Of a stretch of DNA of 64,000 nucleotides, positions 12,020 to 21,926 are shown piece after piece. Positions within the stretch are counted from its first letter, which is position 1. Each line of letters starts with the position of its first letter. Source of the stretch: Sipunculus nudus (taxonomy: Eukaryota; Annelida; Sipuncula; Golfingiida; Sipunculidae); contig CM049310.1 in assembly GCA_026874595.1 (NCBI GenBank), forward strand, positions 1,800,001 through 1,864,000, read 5' to 3'. Made by a program: the position numbers and the translations under genes. The notes below the pieces were generated by a model that searched no databases, had not been told where the DNA came from, and saw only the letters and a list, made by a program, of their open reading frames with translations.

Positions 12020-14690
12020 TCCATCTGTTCATCTGCCTTGGGACAATATCACTCATATCTCAGCAGTGGTTTGACTTATCCACATGAAATTTTGCAGGTA
12101 TATACATCCTGGACAGCTTTCTCGATTTTATGACAGGTGGGGCCACCTACATTCACGTTTACTCTGCAGACATCCAAGCTCATATCTTAGGAACCATTTT
12201 AGCGATTGGGCCAAAATTTTGCATGTGTATAGATTTCACATAACTCTTCATCATAGGCAAAACTGGTGGCACCACCTGCAACCATTAATGCATCAGCACC
12301 CATCTGTTCATCTGCATTGGGATAAAATCACTCATATCTCAGCAGTGGTTTGTCTTATCCACCTGAAATTTTGCAGGTATATACATCCTGGACAGGTTTC
12401 TCGATTTTATGACAGGTGGCACCACCTACATTCATGTTTACTTTGCAGACATCCAAGCTCATATCTCCTGAACAGTTGGACTGATTGGGCCAAATTTTTT
12501 TTGCATGTGTATAGATCTCACATAGCTCTTCATCATAGGCAAAACTGGTGGCACCACCTGCAACCATTAATGCACAGCACCCATCTGTTCATCTGCCTTG
12601 GGATAAAATCACTCATATCTCAGCAGTGGTTTGACTTTTCCACCTGAAATTTTGCAGATTTATACATCCTGGACAGGTTTCTTGATTTTGTGACAGGTTG
12701 CACCACCTACATTCATGTTTACTCTGCAGACAACCAAGCTCATATCTTGTGAACAGTTTGACTGATTGGGCCAAAATTTTTTTGCATGTGTATAGATCTC
12801 ACATAGCTCTTCATCATAGGCAAAACTGGTGGCACCACCTGCAACCATTAATGCACAGCACCCATCTGTTCATCTACCTTGGGATAAAATCACTCATGTC
12901 TCAGCAGTGGTTTGACTTTTTCACCTGAAATTTTGCAGGTTTATACATCCTTGACAGGTTTCTTGATTTTGTGACAGGTGGCACCACCTACATTTATGTT
13001 TACTCTGCAGACATCCAAGCTCATATCTCATGAACAGTTGGACTGATTGGGCCAAAATTTTGCATGTGTATAGATCTCACATAGCTCTTCATCATAGGCA
13101 AAACTGGTGGCGCCACATGCAACCATTTATGCACAGCATCCATCTATTCATCTGCCTTGGGATAATATGACTAATATCTCAGCTGTGGTTTGACTTATCC
13201 ACCTGAAATTTTGCAGGTTTATTCATCCTGGACAGCTTTCTTGATTTTATGACAGGTGGCACCACCTACTTTCACGTTAACTCTGCAGACATCCAAGCTC
13301 ATATCTCGGGAACCATTTGACCGATTGGGCCAAAATTTTGCATGTGTATAGATCTCACATAGCTCTTCATCATAGGTAAAACTGGTGGCGCCACCTGCAA
13401 CAATTTATGCACAGCACCCATCTGTTCATCCACCTTGGGATAAAATCACTCATATCTCAGCAGTGGTTTGACTTATCCACCTGAAATTTTGCAGGTTTAT
13501 ACATCCTGGACAGGTTTCTTGATTTTGTGACAGGTGGCACCACCTACATTCATGTTTACTCTGTAGACATCCAAGCTCATATCTCGGGAACCATTTTACC
13601 GATTGGGCAAAAATTTTGCCTGTGTATAGATCTCACATAGCTCTTCATCATAGGCAAAACTGGTGGCGCCACCTGCAACCACTTATGCACAGCGTCCATC
13701 TGTTCATTTGCCTTGGGATAAAATCACTCATATCTCAGCAGTGGTTTGACTTTTCCACCTGAAATTTTGCAGGTTTATACATCCTGGACAGGTTTCTTGA
13801 TTTTGTGACAGGTGGCACCACCTACATTCATGTTTACTCTGTAGACATCCAAGCTCATATCTCGTGAATAGTTGGACTGATTGGGCCAAAATTTTGCATG
13901 TGTATAGATCTCACATAGCTCTTCATCATAGGCAAAACTGGTGGCGCCACATGCAACCATTTATGCACAGCATCCATCTATTCATCTGCCTTGGGATAAT
14001 ATGACTAATATATCAGCTGTGGTTTGACTTATCCACCTGAAATTTTGCAGGTTTATACATCCTGGACAGCTTTCTAGATTTTATGACAGGTGGCGCCACC
14101 TAATTTCACGTTAACTCTGCAGACATCCAAGATCATATCTCGGGAACCATTTGACTGATTGGGCCAAAATTTTGCATGTGTATAGATCTCACATAGCTCT
14201 TCATCATAGGCAAAACTGGTGGCGCCACCTGCAACCACTTATGCACAGCACCCATCTGTTCATCCACCTTGGGATAAAATCACTCATATCTCAGCAGTGG
14301 TTTGACTTATCCACCTGAAATTTTGCAGGTTTATACATCCTGGACAGGTTTCTAGATTTTATGACAGGTGGCGCCAGCTACATTTATGTTTACTCTGCAG
14401 ACATCCAAAGCTCATATCTCGGGAACCATTTGACCGATAGGGCAAAAATTTTGCCTGTGTATAGATCTCACATAGCTCTTCATCATAGGCAAAACTGGTG
14501 GCGCCACCTGCAACCACTTATGCACAGCGTCCATCTGTTCATTTGCCTTGGGATAAAATCACCCATATCTCAGCAGTGGTTTGACTTATCCACCTGAAAT
14601 TTTGCAGGTTTTACATTCTGGACAATTTTTTCTATTTTATGACAGGTGTCGCCACCTACATTCAAGTTTACGCTGCTGACATCCATGCTA
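12020..14690 (+). repeat. Tandem array, 278-281 bp units, about nine copies (family B core)
   Basis: The landmark CATCTGTTCATCTGCCTTGG recurs at 12301, 12582, 12863, 13141, 13419, 13697, 13975, 14253 and 14532, a spacing of 278-281 bp. Each unit carries two palindromic GGTGGCRCCACC-type sites about 130 bp apart. The unit beginning 13141 and the one beginning 13975 share private variants (CATCTATTCATC, ATGACTAATAT), so blocks of three units appear to have been duplicated together. The open frames of 60-190 codons in it are by-products. Confidence 0.88.
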
Positions 14691-14739
14691 TTATACACAC
14701 ACCTCACTCTGTTCCCCTTGCCACTTAATCCATGCCTCA

Positions 14740-14784
14740 CTCACCTGTCCCACTCTGATTTCTGCGGATACACATAGTCGCTTG
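14740..14784 (+). mobile_element. Family B 3' terminus
   Basis: The sequence TTCTGCGGATACACATAG then TCGCTTG closes the family B copy. GCGGATAC is the inverse of the GTATCCGC that opens family B at 2965. Confidence 0.6.
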
Positions 14785-15023
14785 TTGACTTCTCATATTC
14801 TAGTTTTAAAATGTCCTAGTCTGAAACTTACAGGTCTGAAATGTCCATTTTGCTGGAATCATAATGACTAAGGTAGATATGCAGGACTTAAAAAAAAATC
14901 AATATTAAATTTTAAAAATAAACCTCCATTCATACTCCCAAACTTTGCAAAGGTTTGCATTAGGTCTGTAGGCCTTGTTTTATCATATATAACAGCTGAG
15001 CGCCGTGACCCATGGGTCACTTG

Positions 15024-16017
15024 ATAAAAATTTATGAAACCTGTAAATGAAAAAAATGATTCAGATAAAAACTTCTTTATGGAAAAAGTGGAAATGCTAA
15101 AAAAATAGGCTTATGTATAAACTTAAATGCATTATTCCCTTGAAAGTGAAATAAGGGTATTAGTCTGTTCTGTCCACTTGCCTGTCCATCTGTAAATTTT
15201 CATATGCATCACAGTATCTCAAAACTTTTACTGTTTTTCTTCATGACAGTCTTGTCAGAGTATTAGTTTGCAATCATATATTTAGAACTTTACTATAACC
15301 AAGTAGGAGGGCCCCTTTCCTCTTAGCTTTTCATATTCTTATATCAATGAAAAACATTACAATAGAATATTTCTACATCCACCTTCGTGCTGCCCTCACT
15401 TTCCCTTCTGTGAACCCAATCCCAAAGTCAGCCTCAGTAAGCAAGAACAAGATGAATCAGATATATTCATACTTTAATATTTTGTATAACTATTCATCCA
15501 TAGGTACCTATGTACATGCCAGAAATTATGTCAATATTGTGTAATATGTAGACATAGTGGGCATCACAATTAGGTACCTTGTCAAGACTAAAGAGATATT
15601 GTGTCATACAGTCACAAATTCATAAATCACTTCATCAGCATAGTTAATCATAACATCATATCTGTCAAATTGAAAGCTTGCAGACTACCATACACTTTAG
15701 ATCCTTCAACAAATAGCCTTATCATCATTCTACTACTGCTTATTACTGCTGTCATTGCATTCATATTTGCTCAAATATATCAGAATTTTTAACCCCTCCT
15801 AAATAAATAAAAAATAAACCACTATATTTTACTCTATTAATCCATCAGTCAGGTAATTTCATTTATCATTTACTCACATATTACATTACATTCCTTTATA
15901 ATAGCCCAGCATGTCCATGATATTCATAAGCATTATCGACTCGATATAGTATCACAGTGGAGAAACATTTATAGTCCAATCATGATCAGCTGAGCGCCGT
16001 GACCCATGGGTCCCTTG
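15024..16017 (+). mobile_element. Helentron-like family A copy, 5'-truncated
   Basis: It matches 43505-44499 of the uninterrupted copy almost base for base, including TTTAGAACTTTACTATAACC, the empty site of the TTA transposon at 6138. It ends with the inverted motif, GACCCATGGGTC and CTTG at 16014-16017. It begins directly at the 3' terminus of the preceding copy. Confidence 0.7.
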
Positions 16018-16533
16018 TTTATCCTGTAAGCATTGTTGAATTAAGTGAAAATCCTATGTATATACACTATAATAATACAGATATGTTGTAACCCCCACCA
16101 TTCCACCACCCCCCCACCACCACTACCACCACCAAGTCCTTTCATCTTATATTTCAATTGTATACATTTCATAAAATAAAAAGTACAGATATTTAATAAT
16201 ATATATTATAAATAAATAGATTCAATTGAACAAATGCGTAAACTACTGAAATGTGAACAGTTAATCAAAAAGCCAACTAATGATCATGGTAATTGTACAG
16301 ATCATTTGTTCACAAACTGCTCACATGCTTCAGTTTCAACATTAGGAAACACATGGTCAGGTCACAAAATATTATTTGCAACAATTTCTTGCTCATCAAT
16401 ACAAATCAATCATATAAACCAACCATGTCCTATATTACCTCTTCCTCTTAAAATTTATCTCCATTTGACATTATTTTAGATTTTTACCTTCAAGGTCAAC
16501 TTCAGCTGAGCACAGTGACCCATGGGTCCCTTG
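16018..16533 (+). mobile_element. Family A-type 3' fragment
   Basis: It contains TGTAAGCATTGTTGAATTAA, a run of CCACCA-rich sequence and a body similar to 24868-25390. It ends with CAGCTGAGCACAGTGACC, the CCCATGGG palindrome and CTTG at 16530-16533. The 81-codon open frame here parallels a frame at 25105 in a sister repeat and is not a gene. Confidence 0.6.
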
Positions 16534-16755
16534 CTTACATATATTTTTGAGTTGAAATCCATAGTGGCAGCACTATATAAAACAGACTAGCTCAAGAGTA
16601 ATGTAACTGTAGCAAAAATGCATTTTAATTTATTGAAAGTCATGGATCATTATGTATACGTAGGATCAATATATGTTTTATGATAATGGTTATGTCACTG
16701 GTTTGTTTTAGATTTATAAACAGGTTTACTCAAATTATCTGTTTTATCTTATTAG
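16534..16755 (+). other. Single-copy AT-rich sequence before the first visible exon
   Basis: I see no exon, repeat terminus or promoter here. It should be the end of an intron, because the next exon begins in phase 1 and lacks a start codon. Confidence 0.5.
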
Positions 16756-16848
16756 GAAAGTACAAGAACACATTTGGTCCATCTGATGGGGTTTATCTGT
16801 ACATGTTGCCAGGAGACACAGTAACCTGGCAAATCCACCCTCAAAAAG
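16756..16848 (+). CDS. CUB/LDLa gene, first visible exon (CUB-like segment)
   Basis: The acceptor TTTATCTTATTAG precedes it and the donor GTGAGA follows. It has 93 bp, enters in phase 1 (two bases complete a codon) and leaves one base. It encodes GDTVTWQIHP near its end, like the C.W.I strand of a CUB domain without the cysteine. It has no start methionine, so the gene begins upstream. Confidence 0.75.
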
Positions 16849-17479
16849 GTGAGAAATTAACCTAATAACAGGTAATAACTTATGTGTTAACAGGAGGAGT
16901 AAATTTATTTTTATATAACTACAGAAGATAACTGGACCCACACCTAACTTGAATTGCTTATCTGTATGCTCTCCCTTTATTAAAACACTGTCTTGTGGTC
17001 ATTTCCAAAATGTAAGTATTTGTGCATTTGTCTGTTGTTATGTATTCCCTGAGATGGATTAAATAGTAAAATACTTAACCCATGAATGGTTTTCATGTCT
17101 ATGAAGATTGTCATGCATTTGTCAATAACTATTATTGTTGTCCTTTGTATGTTTTGGTACACTTTAAAATAAAGGTAAAAAAATGAGGAATTGGCCATTT
17201 CATACTCTGGATGTCAGAGAGTGTGTTAAAGGAATGAATACCAGACAGGATTATTTGATCCTGGTTGCTCATTTTAATACTTTGAGGAATTTCATCCTAA
17301 TGATGATGTCAATATTGACTTTGTTGACCCTTCAAATATATTCATTTAATGACCTAGTTCTTTGCTGCTAGCACTGTGTATCACCTAATCGGTGAACTTG
17401 CTAGATACATTCACTATTTAGTTGACAGTTTAGTCTGTAAATAGGGTACATTGATCTGTTTTTAATATTCATAGAAGAC
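16849..17479 (+). other. Intron, single-copy part
   Basis: This is the first 630 bp of the 3.4-kb intron. Nothing is recognised apart from AT-rich sequence. It leads into the 39-bp array. Confidence 0.6.
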
Positions 17480-18539
17480 ATTACCAGCTATCTTGTTTGG
17501 TCAGCTGATCCTTGTTTTACCAGGTATAGTCTTGTTTGACCAGCTCATTCCTGCTTTACCAGGTATAATCTTGTTTAATCAGCTGATTCTTGTTTTACCA
17601 GGTATAATCTTGTTTGGTCAGCTGATCCTTGTTTTACCAGGTATAATATTGTTTGATCAGCTGATCCTTGTTTTACCAGGTATAGTCTTGTTTGATCAGC
17701 TCATTCTTGCTTTACCAGGTATAATCTTTTTTGATCAGCTGATCCTTGTTTTACCAGGTATAATCTTGTTTGATCAGCTGATCCTTGTTTTACCAGGTAT
17801 AATCTTGTTTGATCAGCTGATCCTTGCTTTACCAGGTATAATCTTGTTTGATCAGCTGATCCTTGTTTTACCAGGTATAATATTGTTTGATCAGCTGATC
17901 CTTGTTTTACCAGGTATAGTCTTGTTTGATCAGCTCATTCTTGCTTTACCAGGTATAATCTTGTTTGATCAGCTGATTCTTGTTTTACCAGGTATAATCT
18001 TGTTTGATCAGCTTATTCTTGTTTTACCAGGTATAATCTTGTTTGATCAGCTGATTCTTGTTTTACCAGGTATAGTCTTGTTTGATCAGCTGATCCTTGT
18101 TTTACCAGGTATAGTCTTGTTTGATCAGCTGATCCTTGTTTTACCAGGTATAATATTGTTTGATCAGCTGATCCTTGTTTTACCAGGTATATAGTCTTGT
18201 TTGATCAGCTCATTCTTGCTTTACCAGGTATAAACTTGTTTGATCAGCTGATTCTTGTTTTACCAGGTATAATCTTGTTTGATCAGCTGATTCTTGTTTT
18301 ACCAGGTATAATCTTGTTTGGTCAGCTGATCCTTGTTTTACCAGGTATAATCTTGTTTGATCAGCTGATCCTTGTTTTACCAGGTATAATCTTGTTTGAT
18401 CAGCTGATTCTTGTTTTACCAGGTATAATCTTGTTTGATCAGCTGATCCTTGTTTTACCAGGTATAATCTTGTTTGATCAGCTGATCCTTGTTTTACCAG
18501 GTATAATATTGTTTGATCAGCTGATCCCTGTATTTCCTG
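17480..18539 (+). repeat. 39-bp tandem array copying a splice acceptor, about 27 units
   Basis: The unit is GTATAATCTTGTTTGATCAG plus CTGATCCTTGTTTTACCAG. It matches the acceptor and first bases of the exon at 20298, which begins GTATAATCTCCATCTCGTTT then GATCAGCTGATCCTTG. Each unit therefore has a pyrimidine-rich tract, CAG and then GTATAA. Because 39 is a multiple of three, open frames of 233 and 133 codons run through it on the + strand and 132 on the - strand. The two + frames are separated by a 2-bp insertion near 18190. Variants such as TCTTGTTTGG and CTCATTCTTGC recur in groups, pointing to block duplication. Confidence 0.9.
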
Positions 18540-19026
18540 GCATATTAGGGCCAGATACTGGCCTTTTTTGTTACCTGCCAAGTCAGGCAGCTTGTTAATG
18601 AAATTCACCTGCCCAAATGTTCTTTAGAGAATTAATTCCTCATCATTTGTTTAGTTCATAACTTGTTTTAGAACATTTATAGTTCATCTCACTTATAGTT
18701 CTTTCTGGTAGATATTTAGAGAGATTTATTTGCAGAGAACTTTCTGAAAAATCAGTTTATAGTGAATGAATCAGAACTCTGGCAATCATTGATTCAGAGA
18801 CAAACAAAAATGATGCAGAAAACTGTTGATTTGTTATATATGTAAGAGTTTTTCACGTCAAATTGTTAAACACTGTTCTTTGGCATGAACAATTGCTCTT
18901 TAATATTTATGATTGATTGGACAATCTGCTTGCCATATAGAGCAGGCACCTATAGGTTTTTAACCTGCCTGATAACCTCAGTCATGTACCCCAGGCAGTT
19001 GGGCCATTGTACATTTCTATTGCTGC
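18540..19026 (+). other. Intron, single-copy spacer between two arrays
   Basis: About 490 bp separate the arrays. It is AT-rich, with no repeat terminus, exon or RNA structure that I recognise. Confidence 0.6.
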
Positions 19027-19912
19027 ATAATCTCCACCTTGTATGATCCAGTTCATCAGGGTATAATCTGTATCTCATTTGATCAGGTGATCCTTATTTA
19101 ACTAGGTATAATCTGTATCTCATTTGATCAGGTGGTCCTTATTTAACTAGGTATAATCTGTATCTCATTTGATCAGGTGATCCTTATTTAACTAGGTATA
19201 ATCTGTATCTCATTTGATCAGGTGGTCCTTATTTAACTAGGTATAATCTGTATCTCATTTGATCAGGTGATCCTTATTTAACTAGGTATAATCTGTATCT
19301 CATTTGATCAGGTGGTCCTTATTTAACTAGGTATAATCTGAATCTCATTTGATCAGGTGATCCTTATTTAACTAGGTATAATCTGAATCTCATTTGATCA
19401 GGTGGTCCTTATTTAACTAGGTATAATCTGTATCTCATTTGATCAGGTGATCCTTATTTAACTAGGTATAATCTGTATCTCATTTGATCAGGTGGTCCTT
19501 ATTTAACTAGGTATAATCTGTATCTCATTTGATCAGGTGATCCTTATTTAACTAGGTATAATCTGTATCTCATTTGATCAGGTGATCCTTATTTAACAGG
19601 TATAATCTGTATCTCATTTGATCAGGTGATCCTTATTTAACTAGGTATAATCTGTATCTCATTTGATCAGGTGGTCCTTATTTAACTAGGTATAATCTGT
19701 ATCTCATTTGATCAGGTGATCCTTATTTAACTAGGTATAATCTGTATCTCATTTGATCAGGTGGTCCTTATTTAACTAGGTATAATCTGAATCTCATTTG
19801 ATCAGGTGATCCTTATTTAACTAGGTATAATCTGAATCTCATTTGATCAGGTGATCCTTATTTAACTAGGTATAATCTGAATCTCATTTGATCAGGTGAT
19901 CCTTGTTTTACC
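19027..19912 (+). repeat. 45-bp tandem array copying the same splice acceptor, about 19 units
   Basis: The unit is GTATAATCTGTATCTCATTT plus GATCAGGTGATCCTTATTTA plus ACTAG. Units alternate between GGTGATCC and GGTGGTCC over much of the array, giving a 90-bp higher-order period. The 45-bp unit keeps the six bases after GTATAATC that the real exon has and the 39-bp unit lacks, so it is the closer relative of the exon. An in-frame TAA in each unit blocks translation in the exon's frame. Confidence 0.9.
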
Positions 19913-20297
19913 AGGTACAATCTGTATCCTATTTGATCAGCTGATCCTTGCGTTTCCAGGTAAAATCTGTAACTTGTTTGATCAGCTGATCAGTTTTTTT
20001 TTCCAGGTATAATCTCCATCTTTTTTTATCAGGTGATCCTTGTTTTTCCGGGTATAATCTTATTTAATCAGCTGATCACTGTTCTAGGTATAATCTCCAT
20101 CTTTTTTTTTATCAGGTGATCCTTGTTTTTCAAGATATAATCTTATTTAATCAGTTGATCACTGTTCTTCTAGGTATAATTTCCATTGTTTTTTATCTGG
20201 TGATTATTGTTTTACCAGGTATAATCTCATTTCATTAGCTGATCCTCGTTTTACCAGGTATAATCTTACTTGATCAGCTGGTCCTTGTTTTTTGCAG
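19913..20297 (+). repeat. Degenerate acceptor repeats leading into the true exon
   Basis: Irregular units of about 40-60 bp, each with a T-rich tract, a CAGGTATAAT or GATATAAT phrase and TGATCAGCTGATC-like sequence, fill the gap up to the real acceptor TTTTTTGCAG. The nearest decoy, at 20257, lies 40 bp upstream of the true junction, and its frame hits a stop inside the exon. This zone looks like the older edge of the amplification. Confidence 0.8.
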
Positions 20298-20454
20298 GTA
20301 TAATCTCCATCTCGTTTGATCAGCTGATCCTTGGCCCTGGCAGCACTGTGACAGTCAATGAGGGGTCAGGTGTTGGCAGTAAGCTGCTTGTCAATCTGAC
20401 ATCTGACTATCTTCCAGCATCAGTCATTTACATATCAGGCCAGGGTGGGGCCAA
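20298..20454 (+). CDS. CUB/LDLa gene, exon 2 of those visible (CUB-like segment)
   Basis: It has 157 bp, with acceptor TTTTTTGCAG and donor GTGAGT. It enters in phase 1 and exits after two bases of a codon. It encodes GIISISFDQLILGPGSTVTV, a beta-strand pattern typical of a CUB core, then SDYLPASVIYISGQGG. It begins with GTATAATC, the sequence amplified in the upstream arrays. One N-glycosylation motif (NLT) is present. Confidence 0.88.
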
Positions 20455-21267
20455 GTGAGTATTGCAACACATTGAGGATCAACCCATATCACCTTCACAC
20501 ATTTAGATTTTAATGGGCAGAGTTATGCTGGGTCAAACAGGCAGATTTAACAAAAAAAAGATTGCAGTTAATGATCACATTCATCCACCTGACCAGATTC
20601 AAAATCACACGTTTATTTATTGTCTTAAGACCCTTTCCTGTAGTACCTAATACATTCTCTAGATGCCACCAGTGACTGTCACTTTGCTTGAAAATGGTAT
20701 GCAAACACACACAACAATTCTGTATTTACATCCGCCTCAAACTGAACTTTTAAAGTTAAATAGCACTTCCTTACTCTGTCTGTAACTAGTCCTTCATTAC
20801 ATCCATAGTTACTGTGATATCTACAGCTCACTGCAGCTTGAATCTGTTTTTTTCTTGACACACAGATTCACACTAAGTATTATTCAAGTGTGATTGATTA
20901 CTTAGAAGTAATTGGTTAATTATAGATATCATACACACTGCACAGTACCTGAAAAGTGCTTGTACATCAAACTTAGTTGTAAAGATCAGCACTCGTTACC
21001 TTATGAAATTATTTAGGGGGGGGGGGAATTTCCTGTATTTTCTTTTATATTTTCTTGTGAATAAATGTCTCCTACAGTTGTCTATCTTTTCCTATATAAA
21101 GACAGAAATCTCCTATATTTTCCTAACTTTTTCAGTGAACAATCATGTTACTGACAAACCTGTTATAATTGAATAATTAGTGTTATTTAGACCTGTTAAC
21201 ATTGAACACATTCAGTGTATACAAGCATCACTTGGAGGTACCACTGTGGGGTATGTTTCCTTTGCAG
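20455..21267 (+). other. Intron between exons 2 and 3
   Basis: The intron is GT-AG with a G-run near 21016. No further feature is supported. Confidence 0.7.
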
Positions 21268-21350
21268 GGTGACCTTCACCACGCCAAAAAGCACGTCAGA
21301 TGGTTCCAGCCCTCTGCTGGAGGCTACCACAAGCTTCATTCAGGTCAAAG
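21268..21350 (+). CDS. CUB/LDLa gene, exon 3 (end of CUB-like segment)
   Basis: It has 83 bp, with acceptor TTTCCTTTGCAG and donor GTCAGT. It completes a lysine codon with exon 2 and gives VTFTTPKSTSDGSSPLLEAT and a final valine-lysine before the next domain, matching the last strands of a CUB fold. The codon split over the exon 3/4 junction encodes glutamate. Confidence 0.82.
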
Positions 21351-21926
21351 GTCAGTCATACATGATCAAAGCAAAATGAGTGAAGAAGACATTCTTTAAT
21401 TGAATGAATGATTCCCTGAAACTGACAGCCTATATCAAATATGGATAAAAACAACCAAGTGATTATGAAAATTATTCTGCTGTGTCAGGATTACCAATGT
21501 AGCCTTCATGACGAGTAAGGTGTCACCTTGGTCGAATTAGGCAGACTCATTCAACACTTTAAATGTATGTTGTCAGGTACGCTCTTTACACAGCGCTTTA
21601 CCCATAGGCCTACTACCTATATTAAAAGCGCTGTTTGTTATGACCTTGTATCCTGAATCTCTACACCAGAGGGGAGCACTGTGTTTTGGGCCAATCAGAT
21701 GAGACCCTGTGCTGGAAGACAAAACGGTTTACCAGGCAAGCGAGGAATACAGGAAGCAATTGTTGTTCATTTCGTTTTGAGTGACAGCTCATCACCCTGG
21801 CAACTGTTTGAACAGGCCACAGGCTTAGAGAGAATTGCCCCACACATGGTTTCTGGCCAGAGCCTGATGCCTGTTGAGTGTTTGTTGACTTGCATTTGGT
21901 TGGCTGCTTGTCACATCAGCATTTTT
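21351..21926 (+). other. Intron sequence before the family A insertion
   Basis: Somewhat GC-richer than its surroundings. AGCGCTTT and AAAAGCGCT near 21592 and 21634 could pair in a hairpin. No coding exon is supported, since exon 3 joins exon 4 in phase. Confidence 0.5.

Larger units (their letters stand above)
10847..14977 (+). mobile_element. Helentron-like family C element containing a family B insertion
   Basis: The 5' motif AGGGAACCTGTGAGC follows a T-run. The 3' end carries AAAGGTTTGCATTAGG, a diverged inverted copy, then a palindrome of the type AGGCCT-GT-AGGCCT and CTTG at 14974-14977. The body 11020-11560 matches the family C block at 44500-46950, including the phrase CTTCTTCTCTGAAAC. 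From about 11785 a family B element with a long tandem array takes over, until its terminus at 14784. Confidence 0.55.

Noticed and set aside
12084-12647. 187-codon frame on the + strand
   Set aside because: It is a frame through two units of the 280-bp array and repeats itself with the array. No domain is recognised.
12020-14690. CRISPR array
   Set aside because: The units are about 280 bp and similar over their whole length, with no short repeat and unique spacer pattern, in a eukaryotic genome.
17493-18598. Open frames of 233 and 133 codons as genes for repetitive proteins
   Set aside because: They are the translation of a 39-bp tandem array. Period length divisible by three explains the absence of stops, both strands are open, and the array lies in an intron of a gene read in the same direction.
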